From positions 1,588,001 through 1,652,000 of the forward strand of contig NZ_CP150239.1 of NCBI RefSeq assembly GCF_037975215.1: 64,000 bases of DNA. The letters are read 5' to 3'. This DNA comes from Solibacillus sp. FSL R5-0449. Lineage in GTDB: Bacteria; Bacillota; Bacilli; Bacillales_A; Planococcaceae. Numbering within the stretch: position 1 is the stretch's first letter; each line of letters begins with the position of its first letter. Of this stretch, positions 1 through 7,700 are shown one piece after another. The translations under genes were made by a program, and so were the position numbers. Below the pieces are notes generated by a model. That model did not search any database, was not told the origin of the DNA, and saw only the letters and a list, made by a program, of their open reading frames with translations.

Positions 1-69
1 ATAGTATTGATTATTTCTTATGCGGTTATTAAATTTCTGGAAAGCCGTAAACCTATCGAAACGAAATAA
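1..69 (+). CDS. C-terminal end of a membrane protein gene, cut by the window edge
   Basis: The window opens inside a reading frame that ends at the TAA at 67-69. The last 22 residues are a hydrophobic stretch (IVLIISYAVIKFL) followed by a charged tail (ESRKPIETK), as in a final membrane helix with a cytoplasmic end. Nothing more can be said of its family. The next gene starts 28 bases on and could be co-transcribed. Confidence 0.5.
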   Translation: MVLIISYAVIKFLESRKPIETK

Positions 70-97
70 TAGGTTCAACGCCAATTAGGGGGAAGTC

Positions 98-691
98 ATG
101 AAACAGAGACGTTTACTGTTAAAAGGCATCATAATAGGCTTTCCCATCACTGTATTCCTATTATGGATTACCGGTGCCATTAATCTATGGTTTTATGACA
201 TCGGTGATATTGCTAATAACGAAAAGTTTTATTCCTTCGAATTAAAGCCTATAGAGGGTGAGTATTCGGTATTAATTGATTTAAGGGACCTTGAAAGTAA
301 TGTAGGTAAGACACTTTATGATGATGGTAAACATCAGATTTACGTATCGAATGTCTTTATTTCAGATGATGCAAATTACGACGTGTCTTTTAGATCAAGT
401 GGTAAATATAATTTATATGGCGCGACATTGGTATCAGGTATTGTACATGAACGAGTACAGGGTGGGATTTCTTTCGGATTAAGAGCAAATGCCAAAGCAA
501 CTTATCGAGGCAGCACTTTCAAAATATATACATCTGGAAGTGGATTAAACTATAAAGATGGCGATTCTTTTGGGTTTTATGTAATCCCACATGATAGAGA
601 GGTAACTTTAAATATTGCTGAAGATCCTATTATAGAAATTACACTTTCTGACCTGGTTATGCACAAATGGTCAAGTAAATATGGCTTATAA
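98..691 (+). CDS. Hypothetical membrane-anchored protein
   Basis: A 197-residue protein of no family I recognise. Residues 1-7 are positively charged and residues 8-33 form one hydrophobic helix, so it is probably an N-in signal anchor with the rest outside. The outer part (about residues 45-190) is rich in beta-forming residues, glycine and tyrosine and has no cysteine. The ATG at 98 follows a good Shine-Dalgarno sequence (AGGGGGA). It lies in a run of small membrane protein genes, all on the plus strand. A surface role is inferred from topology alone. Confidence 0.6.
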   Translation: MKQRRLLLKGIIIGFPITVFLLWITGAINLWFYDIGDIANNEKFYSFELKPIEGEYSVLIDLRDLESNVGKTLYDDGKHQIYVSNVFISDDANYDVSFRSSGKYNLYGATLVSGIVHERVQGGISFGLRANAKATYRGSTFKIYTSGSGLNYKDGDSFGFYVIPHDREVTLNIAEDPIIEITLSDLVMHKWSSKYGL

Positions 692-737
692 TTGAAAAAC
701 TGAACCGATTTGCTGCTTTTTAAGAAAGGGGATTTTT

Positions 738-1121
738 ATGGGTGGAGATGCTATTGTATGGCTGGTGATCTTATTGTCTATTTTAATTTGTGATGGATTA
801 GCAGTGTATTTATACCGTAAAAGGAACTTTCCTTTATGGACTTCGGCAATTATTATAGCCCTTTTAGTTCCGGTGATTGTTTATAGTTTTGTAGCTTTAG
901 GAATTAATTATTTTAACAGAACGAATACCGATCCCGATAGTACAGGAGAAGGAATCGCTTTTGCAGGAGGTTTTATTGCGATAATACTGGCATTCAATGC
1001 GATTGTGATGTTTGTTATTGGCGTGATTTTAACTATCTACACTTTCATTAAAAAGAAGCGTTGGAAAGACACTGCAAATAAATCGGGGGATGAAAGTGAA
1101 ATTACTAAGGAGGGAAAGTAG
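738..1121 (+). CDS. Small integral membrane protein
   Basis: A 127-residue protein with three hydrophobic segments (about residues 5-24, 34-57 and 73-103) and a charged C-terminal tail, KKKRWKDTANKSGDESEITK. The ATG at 738 follows AAAGGGGA. No family is recognised. The stop codon overlaps the start of a GNAT fragment in another frame (1120-1254), so the original downstream neighbour appears to have been lost. Confidence 0.55.
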   Translation: MGGDAIVWLVILLSILICDGLAVYLYRKRNFPLWTSAIIIALLVPVIVYSFVALGINYFNRTNTDPDSTGEGIAFAGGFIAIILAFNAIVMFVIGVILTIYTFIKKKRWKDTANKSGDESEITKEGK

Positions 1122-1254
1122 TGAACCTGCATTTGAAGTAAATGAAAATGCGCGGCGATTTTATGAAAAAAACGGCTTTAAAATCAAATCCAGAGGGCAC
1201 GAAAACGAAGAGAATTTACCAGATATTCTTTATGAATGGATTTCCAATAAATAA
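1120..1254 (+). pseudogene. Remnant of a GNAT acetyltransferase (C-terminal part only)
   Basis: The frame at 1120-1254 encodes 44 residues that read like the last two strands of a GNAT N-acetyltransferase: ENARRFYEKNGFKIKS is the conserved N-x-x-A-x-x-F-Y-E-K-x-G-F motif, followed by ILYEWISNK and a stop. The acetyl-CoA binding half is missing. An in-frame ATG at 1090 would give a 54-residue product lying inside the end of the previous gene, which cannot form a working fold. Most likely a truncated gene. Confidence 0.6.
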
Positions 1255-1283
1255 TTTAATGGAGAGAATGGGGTGTTGGTTAG

Positions 1284-1559
1284 TTGAGAGTAATTTTTTC
1301 AGTCATTTCCGCAATTATTTGTTTGGCATTAATTTCCTTGTTGAATAAAATGCCTTTTCGTTTGGAGGAAAAGATTTTTAACTTAATTGTTGCTCCTAAT
1401 TTATACTTACCATTCGGAATAGGGGTTTTAGGTTTATTATTTGCTCTGTTTGGTGTGAAAGGGTATATCAGACTTACATTATTCGGACTAAATATTATTG
1501 GTTTGATTGGCTATCTTATCATATTTGTAATGGCAACAGCGGGTTTTCAAGAACCATAA
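1284..1559 (+). CDS. Small integral membrane protein
   Basis: A 91-residue hydrophobic protein with three probable membrane helices (about residues 3-20, 38-55 and 64-85) joined by short loops. The start is TTG at 1284, with a GGGG tract about ten bases upstream as a modest ribosome binding site. It resembles the many unassigned small membrane proteins in this part of the window. No function can be given. Confidence 0.5.
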   Translation: MRVIFSVISAIICLALISLLNKMPFRLEEKIFNLIVAPNLYLPFGIGVLGLLFALFGVKGYIRLTLFGLNIIGLIGYLIIFVMATAGFQEP

Positions 1560-1613
1560 TGAGAAATATTTTTATTAGTATGTAAAATCTAGCAATGCAT
1601 GGGGGCATCGCAA

Positions 1614-2069
1614 TTGTATCAATATTATAATGGTTTCGTTATTAGAGAAGGTACTAAAGGAATTCCAGCTGATTTTGTTGAGTACTTATTTAAAGACGCT
1701 GGATGGGCAAAAAATATTCCATCTTGGCAAAAAGAAAAGTACTCACTCATCTTTGAAAATTCAACTTGGGCATTTACGGTTTGGGACCATGAGAGAATGA
1801 TTGCGATGGTGAGAGTGATATCAGATCAAATCATGGCGGCAAATATTATGGATTTAGTCGTTTTATCAGAATATAGAGGTAAAGGGATCGGAAAAAAACT
1901 TGTTGAGTTATGTATTCAAAAGCTTCCGCATGGAGATTGGTTTGCGCACACTTCAGCAAATAATTTCAAATTTTATGAGAACTGCGGAATGGAAGTAAAA
2001 GATTTATCGAACAATGGGACTTGTGTCTATTATGGTTATATCCAAGCAAGAAAAGATGGACAACGTTAA
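1614..2069 (+). CDS. GNAT family N-acetyltransferase
   Basis: A single-domain GNAT acetyltransferase of about 151 residues. Near residue 85-105 it has the strand DLVVLSEYRGKGIGKKLVE, whose R-G-K-G-I-G is the acetyl-CoA pyrophosphate loop (R/Q-x-x-G-x-G/A), and near the end FKFYENCGMEV, the usual F-Y-x-x-x-G-F/M motif. The substrate is unknown. The TTG at 1614 is preferred because GGGGG (1601-1605) lies eight bases upstream. An in-frame ATG at 1599 has no ribosome binding site. Reaction class is well supported, specificity not. Confidence 0.75.
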   Translation: MYQYYNGFVIREGTKGIPADFVEYLFKDAGWAKNIPSWQKEKYSLIFENSTWAFTVWDHERMIAMVRVISDQIMAANIMDLVVLSEYRGKGIGKKLVELCIQKLPHGDWFAHTSANNFKFYENCGMEVKDLSNNGTCVYYGYIQARKDGQR

Positions 2070-2078
2070 ACAATAGCC

Positions 2079-2316
2079 ATGTTTGTGAATTTTCTTGGAA
2101 ATGAGGCAGTTTCAATGGGAAAAGTGATATGGATAAATGGCAGCCATAAAGAGGATAACCGTATTTTTGATTCGGAGTTTGAAGTGGACGAATGGGCGAG
2201 GGCATTGTATCCAGATTTTGTTGCTTTTTAGTAATCATACGAATGTAGGTTATGCAACACCTGATGAGAAAGTCATTAACTATGGTCAGTTTGGGGTAAG
2301 TGCAATCAATCAGTGA
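2079..2316 (+). pseudogene. Frameshifted remnant of an unknown gene
   Basis: An ATG frame (2079-2231, 50 residues, ending ALYPDFVAF) stops at a TTTTT run. The +1 frame from 2221 then stays open to a TGA at 2314-2316 and reads sensibly (SNHTNVGYATPDEKVINYG). Removing one base near 2225-2229 would join the two into one protein of about 78 residues. The family is not recognised. It could be a decaying gene or a sequencing error in the T run. Confidence 0.4.
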
Positions 2317-2346
2317 CGTAAATGAAGTGAAGGTTAGGGAGATGAT

Positions 2347-2895
2347 GTGTTGATTATCATGATAAATGGAGCATTTGGTGTAGGTAAAACTACTATTGCA
2401 AATAGGCTTTTAAGCGAAATTGAAAATAGTATGCTTTATGACCCTGAAGAAATTGGATTCATGTTAAGAAATGTGATTCCCACTAATATAAAAAGAACAG
2501 AATCTCCCACGGGTGACTTTCAAGATCTGGATTTATGGAAAGAGGTAACCGTTGATATGGGGAGGAAATTAATTTCTAAATATAATATGAATCTAATCGT
2601 ACCAATGACGATCCGGAATCTTGAATACTTTCATTATATTTATAAAGGATTTAAAAGCTTTGATGGACAAACCTATAACTTTTGTTTGAATGCAAGTAAA
2701 GAGACAATTTACAAAAGGTTAAGATTACGCGGAGAGGAAGAAGGCAACTGGTGTTTTCAACAAACCGATAAATGCATAGAAGCCTTCGAACAATACGACT
2801 TCGGAGAGTATGTAGATACTGAAGGAAAAAGTATCGATGAAATAATTCAAGAAATAAAAGGAAAGTTAAATCTTTCTTCAACTAATCTACTTTAG
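2347..2895 (+). CDS. P-loop ATPase/kinase resembling tunicamycin-resistance protein TmrB
   Basis: A 182-residue nucleotide-binding protein. The Walker A motif GAFGVGKT is at residues 8-15, and YDPEEIGFMLR and LIVPMTIRNLEYF match the layout of the TmrB-like ATPase family, small P-loop proteins of which one member gives tunicamycin resistance in Bacillus subtilis. The start is GTG 2347 (or TTG 2350), six to nine bases after AGGGAG; an ATG at 2359 is less likely because it trims the first strand. The aminoglycoside-phosphotransferase-like gene follows after 12 bases, so the two are probably one transcript. The actual substrate is unknown. Confidence 0.7.
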   Translation: MLIIMINGAFGVGKTTIANRLLSEIENSMLYDPEEIGFMLRNVIPTNIKRTESPTGDFQDLDLWKEVTVDMGRKLISKYNMNLIVPMTIRNLEYFHYIYKGFKSFDGQTYNFCLNASKETIYKRLRLRGEEEGNWCFQQTDKCIEAFEQYDFGEYVDTEGKSIDEIIQEIKGKLNLSSTNLL

Positions 2896-2907
2896 GAGGG
2901 GGACACA

Positions 2908-3702
2908 TTGTTGCCAATTGCACTTGAAGAAATTCCAAGCGAAATCCATACGTATCTTAAAAAGATCAATTCAATGACTTTTCCGCGACAAGGTTACACT
3001 TCCAATGTAGCATTAATTGAAAATGCTCAAGGCCTTTATGCGCTTAAAAGAACAAAGGGAGAGTTAAACTGTGGTTTGCTCAATCGAGAAGTATCAGTTA
3101 TTAACTGTTTGACTCAAAAAACACAATTACCTATTCCTAAGGTAAAGAATTACGTTGAACGAGTATCCGTAAAAGAGTCTTGGGCTCTAATTGAGTTTGT
3201 TGAAGGGGAAACCGTACGTTCTGCTTTATATAACGAGATAAGTAGGGCAAAGCGGCATGAAATCATCTATAACTTTGGCAATCTGTTACGGCAAATTCTT
3301 TCAACACCTTGTCCTGTTGAATTAATAGGTGAACATCCTTGGCTAGAGAAGAAGTTAAGCCAGGCGGAGTATAATTTGAAAAATTATGAAGTGGACGGAA
3401 CTGGAGAATTATTAGAAAAAATCAAAAATAATAAACCGAACGAGTATAAACAGACACTCATACACGGAGATTTTACAATTGATAATGTTTTAGTCAACAA
3501 CGGCAAAATTACAGGAGTTATCGACTGGAGTGGCGGTGCATACGGAGACCCAAGATATGATGTCTCCTTGGCTATACGCCCAAAACCTAATGCTTTTGAG
3601 GATGAAATAGATAAAGAAATCTTTTTTGAAGGCTATGGGGACAAAATCGTTGATGATGATGACTATGATTATTTTGTGAAAGGGTTGTATGAGTTTTTTT
3701 AA
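2908..3702 (+). CDS. Aminoglycoside phosphotransferase (APH) family kinase
   Basis: A 264-residue kinase-like protein. The catalytic loop HGDFTIDN (residues 186-193; H186, D188, N193) and the metal-binding GVIDWSGGAYGDPRYD (from about 203) are typical of the APH/choline kinase superfamily, which transfers phosphate from ATP to a hydroxyl on antibiotics or small metabolites. The N lobe carries the ATP-site lysine in YALKRTKG (about residue 47). TTG 2908 follows AGGAGGGGG. The C-terminus ends at a seven-T run (YEFF), so a slightly longer ancestral end is possible. Members are often annotated as resistance genes on homology alone; the substrate here is not known. Confidence 0.75.
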   Translation: MLPIALEEIPSEIHTYLKKINSMTFPRQGYTSNVALIENAQGLYALKRTKGELNCGLLNREVSVINCLTQKTQLPIPKVKNYVERVSVKESWALIEFVEGETVRSALYNEISRAKRHEIIYNFGNLLRQILSTPCPVELIGEHPWLEKKLSQAEYNLKNYEVDGTGELLEKIKNNKPNEYKQTLIHGDFTIDNVLVNNGKITGVIDWSGGAYGDPRYDVSLAIRPKPNAFEDEIDKEIFFEGYGDKIVDDDDYDYFVKGLYEFF

Positions 3703-3805
3703 TTACGCAAATTTATTAATAATCAATTGGCGCGGCGTCCATTTTTAAGAACTGGATATCACTATTAATTTTATAATGTCTATTGAATCTTCTTTGGGGG
3801 ACATA

Positions 3806-4657
3806 ATGAAACACAATTCAATCATAATAAAAATCGACAATTTGGAACAATACAAAATCGGTAATCACCTTAAAGAATCTTTAAAGGATTTTCTATGGCG
3901 TATTCAATCTAACAGCTACGATGAACTAATCGCAGAAGTTTTTAATGATATTGTAATTGCCATCGGGATGAGCTGGAATAATCCAAACCATCCTTTTGCT
4001 AAATATATTTACATTGCAGGTACTGTTTCAAACGAACTAATGAATGAACTACTTATTCTTCGGCCTCCATATGATCGAATAATTTTTTCTTGCTGGGAAA
4101 ATGAGCAAGAAAAAATTCAGATAATCCAGCAATTTCAATTCCAGCTTTTTAGAAAAACTTATATGGAGAACTATACAATAAATGATTTATTGCAAAAGAT
4201 TAACGAGACGGATGAACCGCTATTATTAATATCCCTTGAACAAATTTTAAAAGAACCAATTTTAGAAGAAGATTTATTTAAGCTTTTAAAATATAGCTAT
4301 GAGCATACGCATCTACATAATCCTGCCAAAGAGGTGACTTGGCAATCTTGGAAGAATAGCCTTTTAAATGAAGCACCAGATTTGCAATTAAGTTTTACTG
4401 TAATCGAAAATAAGCGTGTCACTGCATATATATTCCTTCATCCGATAAATAACGAACATTACGAAATTGGCTGGGTCGGACAGCTAGGCAATACGGATTT
4501 ATTAGTGATTTTAAAAGAGCAATTAAAACGATTACGTGAAAAAGGTATTAAGACTGTAGAGTTTGAAGTGGATACCACCGACTACAATGCATGGCAATTC
4601 GCAGAGATTTTGGATTTAAACAAAAAACTTAGTTGGAATTCTTATATTTTAAGATAG
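3806..4657 (+). CDS. GNAT-type acetyltransferase with divergent N-terminal half
   Basis: A protein of 283 residues that looks like a two-part GNAT acetyltransferase. The C-terminal half has the pattern FTVIENKRVTAYIFLHP, GWVGQLGNTDLLVILKEQL, and a final strand KTVEFEVDTTDYNAWQFAEIL. The acetyl-CoA loop is degenerate, so activity is uncertain. The ATG at 3806 is chosen because TTTGGGGG sits about six bases upstream; an earlier ATG at 3776 lacks a ribosome binding site. It lies next to a lipoprotein gene that starts nine bases after its stop, probably the same transcript. Confidence 0.6.
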   Translation: MKHNSIIIKIDNLEQYKIGNHLKESLKDFLWRIQSNSYDELIAEVFNDIVIAIGMSWNNPNHPFAKYIYIAGTVSNELMNELLILRPPYDRIIFSCWENEQEKIQIIQQFQFQLFRKTYMENYTINDLLQKINETDEPLLLISLEQILKEPILEEDLFKLLKYSYEHTHLHNPAKEVTWQSWKNSLLNEAPDLQLSFTVIENKRVTAYIFLHPINNEHYEIGWVGQLGNTDLLVILKEQLKRLREKGIKTVEFEVDTTDYNAWQFAEILDLNKKLSWNSYILR

Positions 4658-4666
4658 GGGTGTTCA

Positions 4667-5179
4667 ATGAAAAAATTCGCTGTTGTTTTACTTGCTGTAC
4701 TGTTACTAGTAAGTTGTAGACAAGAGGAGCTTGCTATAGAAGATAGGTTGCAATTTGAAATTCAAAAACCTAACGAACAGGAGCTTGAACAACTGAGTAA
4801 TAACGCAAGTAACTTTACTGAACAAGAAATCGAACAGTATTATGCAGTTATTGTTTTCGATTATCAAATATTAAACGGCAATAAGTTTAACAAGTTAACC
4901 GTAAATCATGATTTTGATTGGGGGGCATTTATGGATGGTATTGAATTAGATTATGGAACGATGTATATGAACGGGGAGAGTAGCTTAAGCAAATTTAATA
5001 ATGGCAGCTTTAAGCAGGAAACCCTACGCTTTATTTTTTATGCAAAGGATTTTTCGAGTGAGCAGCTACAAAGCATTTTTAAAACATATAAGCTTCATAT
5101 TTCATGGCAAAAGAAAAATGATGGTGAAATAATTGAAAAGACGATTCAAATAGGAGATTACCTTCAGGATAAACGCTAA
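4667..5179 (+). CDS. Putative lipoprotein
   Basis: A 170-residue exported protein. The N-terminus MKKFAVVLLAVLLLVSCRQE is a lipoprotein signal peptide with lipobox LLVSC; cysteine 17 would be lipidated and anchored in the outer leaflet of the cell membrane. The mature part is acidic, with beta-strands alternating with helices, and matches no family I know. The start is ATG 4667 after AGGGGTG, nine bases after the GNAT-like gene, suggesting an operon. Confidence 0.7.
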   Translation: MKKFAVVLLAVLLLVSCRQEELAIEDRLQFEIQKPNEQELEQLSNNASNFTEQEIEQYYAVIVFDYQILNGNKFNKLTVNHDFDWGAFMDGIELDYGTMYMNGESSLSKFNNGSFKQETLRFIFYAKDFSSEQLQSIFKTYKLHISWQKKNDGEIIEKTIQIGDYLQDKR

Positions 5180-5207
5180 GTTATTCAATCGTAAAGGATG
5201 TGTTAAT

Positions 5208-5529
5208 ATGGAAATATTAGGTCTGGTAGCTCCTTTAGTATTCTCAATTTTATGGTTTCTAAATTTAGTTCAGCTCCTAGAAAAGTTACAACAAGGGAAA
5301 AATATACATAATCAAAAGGTATTAGGCTGTGTTTGGAGTGCTTGTTTAGTTTTGTCAATCATCATTTCTACATCGATAGTTTTATAACACTCGTCTCGCT
5401 GATGGTTGCTGGGATAGTTTTACAAATGGATCGATTCTGATTGTCCCAGTTTTGGTCATGCAGTTAACAATATTTAACCAAGTAAGAATCTTTTTACAGA
5501 GAAAGGCTGGAGAACCGTATTTCAGATAA
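5208..5529 (+). pseudogene. Small membrane protein interrupted by a frameshift
   Basis: ATG 5208 (after AAAGGATG) opens a 59-residue frame with two hydrophobic helices that stops at 5385-5387, directly after a TTTT run (5380-5383). The next frame is open across the same point and continues for about 48 residues (NTRLADGCWDSF, then the hydrophobic ILIVPVLVMQLTIF and the charged RIFLQRKAGEPYFR) to a TAA at 5527-5529. Deleting one T would fuse the two into a protein of about 107 residues with three membrane helices. The first part alone may still be translated. Confidence 0.5.
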
Positions 5530-6430
5530 TAAAAGAGCGATTAAGCTGTTAGAGGAAAACAAATATGATGAAGCTTTTTCACTTTTTAAAAAGTTAGCAA
5601 TAGAAACACCATCTGTTCAGAGTCTTAACAATTTTGCGTGGATTATGTTGCGAGAGGAAGAAAATCGAGATGAGGCAAAGGCATTATTAGAACAATTACT
5701 TGTCCTGAACCCACAGACTTCGTTTCCTTATATGTTACTCGGTGAAATTGAGTTACATAATAAACAGTTTAATGAAGCGAAGCATTATTTACTAAAGGCG
5801 CACAGTTTTAGCGAAGCGGAGGATGTGACCTATAATTTAGCAATGGCACATTTTCAGCTCGGTGAATTTGAGCAAGCAGCAAAAGTTTTTTCTCGCTGTA
5901 TTGGTGATTCAGGCATGACGCAATTACACGAGGTCGTATCGTGGTTGTATGCAGGTGGTGTTGATAAAGCAAAGGCGCTATTAGCTAATTGGAATGACGA
6001 AGCGGATGATTACACAGGTGTGATTGAAATTGCAGATGTTTACATAGAGCTTGGTTGTTACAAGGAAGCTCGAGCACAATTTGAAAAAGAATGGAACAGC
6101 TATTATATTTCACCTTATTGCATCAGTCGCTATGCGTATACGTTGTGGCAATTAGAGGACTACGATACTTGCCGAACAATTATCCAACAAGCAATACAAC
6201 AGAATAAAGAAGAACAAATGGATGAACAGCAAAGGGACCTCGATGAGCATTGGACAGCGCGGGATCGTGACGACTGCATAATTGAATTAACCGAACAGCT
6301 TAATACTCTCGAAAACCTATTGCAGGGCTTAGAAAACGGAGATGTACCATCCTTTGATTACGATATGTATCCTAATGGAGGCTGTCAGTTATTTGGCTGC
6401 ATGCAGCATGGCCACCCTGAATATGAATAG
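5519..6430 (+). CDS. Tetratricopeptide repeat protein with unclear start
   Basis: A TPR scaffold protein of about 260-303 residues. Helical pairs such as KYDEAFSLFKKLAIETP, NKQFNEAKHYLLKAH and GEFEQAAKVFSRCIG are TPR units, and the tail is rich in Cys/Gly (GGCQLFGCMQHGHPEYE). The first clear ATG is at 5645, yet the frame is open upstream to a stop at 5483-5485 and encodes a good extra TPR helix pair. In that stretch there is no ATG, GTG or TTG. An ATT at 5519, six bases after GGAG, is the best-placed start; CTG 5507 is another option. It either uses a rare start or has lost its original one. TPR proteins mediate protein-protein contacts; the partner is unknown. Confidence 0.65.
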   Translation: MSDNKRAIKLLEENKYDEAFSLFKKLAIETPSVQSLNNFAWIMLREEENRDEAKALLEQLLVLNPQTSFPYMLLGEIELHNKQFNEAKHYLLKAHSFSEAEDVTYNLAMAHFQLGEFEQAAKVFSRCIGDSGMTQLHEVVSWLYAGGVDKAKALLANWNDEADDYTGVIEIADVYIELGCYKEARAQFEKEWNSYYISPYCISRYAYTLWQLEDYDTCRTIIQQAIQQNKEEQMDEQQRDLDEHWTARDRDDCIIELTEQLNTLENLLQGLENGDVPSFDYDMYPNGGCQLFGCMQHGHPEYE

Positions 6431-6519
6431 GGAATAAGTAGAGAAATAAGGTAGAATAAGATTTCATAATGCTTAAAATTTTAGCTATATAGCTGGCTAG
6501 CACCCAGTAGTGATTGAAT

Positions 6520-6756
6520 ATGTTAATTGAAGTGGATGGGTATGATCAGCAAGTGCTGTTATCTGGACCAAGCTATACATTAGAGCAGTTAAACAAACTT
6601 TATAAACAAGTAAATAAGAAGGCATCTTCCAGCATAGAAATTACGCACGTTTTGTGTTCAGATTATCAATTTTACCGAATTCCGTATGATGCAACTGTTC
6701 AGGTGGCATTTGTGATTGATACCGATACAGGACGGATTTATTCCCCGACATATTAA
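6520..6756 (+). CDS. Small hypothetical protein
   Basis: A 78-residue soluble protein with alternating strands and helices (LIEVDGYDQQVLLSG, YTLEQLNKLYKQV, IDTDTGRIYSPTY). No family is recognised. ATG 6520 and TTG 6514 are both possible starts, and neither has a convincing Shine-Dalgarno sequence. A strong terminator lies about 100 bases downstream, in line with a real transcript. Confidence 0.4.
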   Translation: MLIEVDGYDQQVLLSGPSYTLEQLNKLYKQVNKKASSSIEITHVLCSDYQFYRIPYDATVQVAFVIDTDTGRIYSPTY

Positions 6757-6859
6757 AGTATGAGAGATTGAAGAAGTGAGTAATTAGGAGTCATGCTTGA
6801 AAAATTAATACTCATTAGACAAGCATAATAAATGATACTCCCTAGAACATTTAGTATTG

Positions 6860-6897
6860 AATAGCATAAAAAGATTTAAACTTTTATGCTATTTTTT
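6860..6897 (+). terminator. Intrinsic terminator
   Basis: A 12-bp stem (AATAGCATAAAA at 6860-6871 with its complement at 6882-6893) is followed by TTTTTTC. It would end transcription from the plus-strand gene at 6520-6756. It also touches the end of the minus-strand gene at 6889, but has no T run in that direction. Confidence 0.7.
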
Positions 6898-7101
6898 CTC
6901 ACAAATTACCGGAGACCAAAATCCTTCTTTTTTTATCACCACTCCATTTTCATTATCGAAGTTTTCAAAGCACTTCTCTATAATCAGTTCATTTGCTTGA
7001 TGATTTTTATAAATTTGGTTAATAGTTATACCGCCAATTGTTAATATCAGGATGCTTCCTACTATGGCAATTAACATACTAAGTTTATTTTTATTATTCA
7101 A
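6889..7101 (-). CDS. Small single-pass membrane protein
   Basis: A protein of about 70 residues with one membrane helix (SMLIAIVGSILILTIGGI) followed by a charged domain containing two cysteines (EKCFENFDNENG and FWSPVICEKK). TTG 7101 is preferred: AAAGGAG lies nine bases before it, while a TTG at 7107 is too close to the ribosome binding site. It sits just downstream of a GNAT gene on the same strand and is probably co-transcribed. Similar short anchored proteins are common in Bacillales; the role is unknown. Confidence 0.5.
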   Translation of the reverse strand: MNNKNKLSMLIAIVGSILILTIGGITINQIYKNHQANELIIEKCFENFDNENGVVIKKEGFWSPVICEKK

Positions 7102-7115
7102 TGGCAATATCTCCT

Positions 7116-7619
7116 TTATTTTAAATCAACTTGAACGAAATACTGATAAAATAATTTATCCACTTGTAATACAGGGAAACTCTTAGGTAATTCGGTAGGA
7201 TCTATCCTTGTAAATCCATTCTTTTCATAAAACCGGTGAGCGGCTAAAAATTGTGGTGTAGTTCCTAGATAAATAACCTCTACAGTATGTTCTTTTGCCC
7301 ATTCGATGGCAGTGTTTAATAAAAGACTTGCGGTTTTAAAAGTTGCCCCGCGATAATTTTTATCCACAAACATCTTCCTTAATGCAACCTGGTTATTACC
7401 GATATCTAAAAGGCTGATTGTACCAACAACTTTATCATTATAAATGGCTACCCAAAAATTACCGTTTCCTGTCTGATAAAATTCTTTTACTTTGAACAGA
7501 TCGGGTTGATCATTTTTAGTTATCGGAATGTTGTATTCCTGCTGCTGAATATGAAGAATTAAATCTACAACTTGAGCTTGATATTCATTGCTATATTGTT
7601 TCACAATAGGGAAGTTCAT
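7116..7619 (-). CDS. GNAT family N-acetyltransferase
   Basis: A complete 167-residue GNAT enzyme. FWVAIYNDKVVGTISLLDIG forms strands 2-4, KMFVDKNYRGATFKTASLLL carries the acetyl-CoA loop region, and AAHRFYEKNGFTRI is the C-terminal F-Y-x-K-N-G-F motif. It transfers an acetyl group from acetyl-CoA to an amine, but the acceptor cannot be told from sequence. The small membrane protein gene follows on the same strand after a few bases. Confidence 0.75.
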   Translation of the reverse strand: MNFPIVKQYSNEYQAQVVDLILHIQQQEYNIPITKNDQPDLFKVKEFYQTGNGNFWVAIYNDKVVGTISLLDIGNNQVALRKMFVDKNYRGATFKTASLLLNTAIEWAKEHTVEVIYLGTTPQFLAAHRFYEKNGFTRIDPTELPKSFPVLQVDKLFYQYFVQVDLK

Positions 7620-7700
7620 CTTCTATTTCCACCGCCTATAAGATATGTATTTTCTAAATTTTACAGTATAACTCATTTTTGGCAACCCTATATCTAAAAT

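Noticed and set aside
1142-1348. 68-residue plus-strand frame
   Set aside because: It overlaps the GNAT remnant and the start of the next membrane protein in another frame and has no recognisable sequence.
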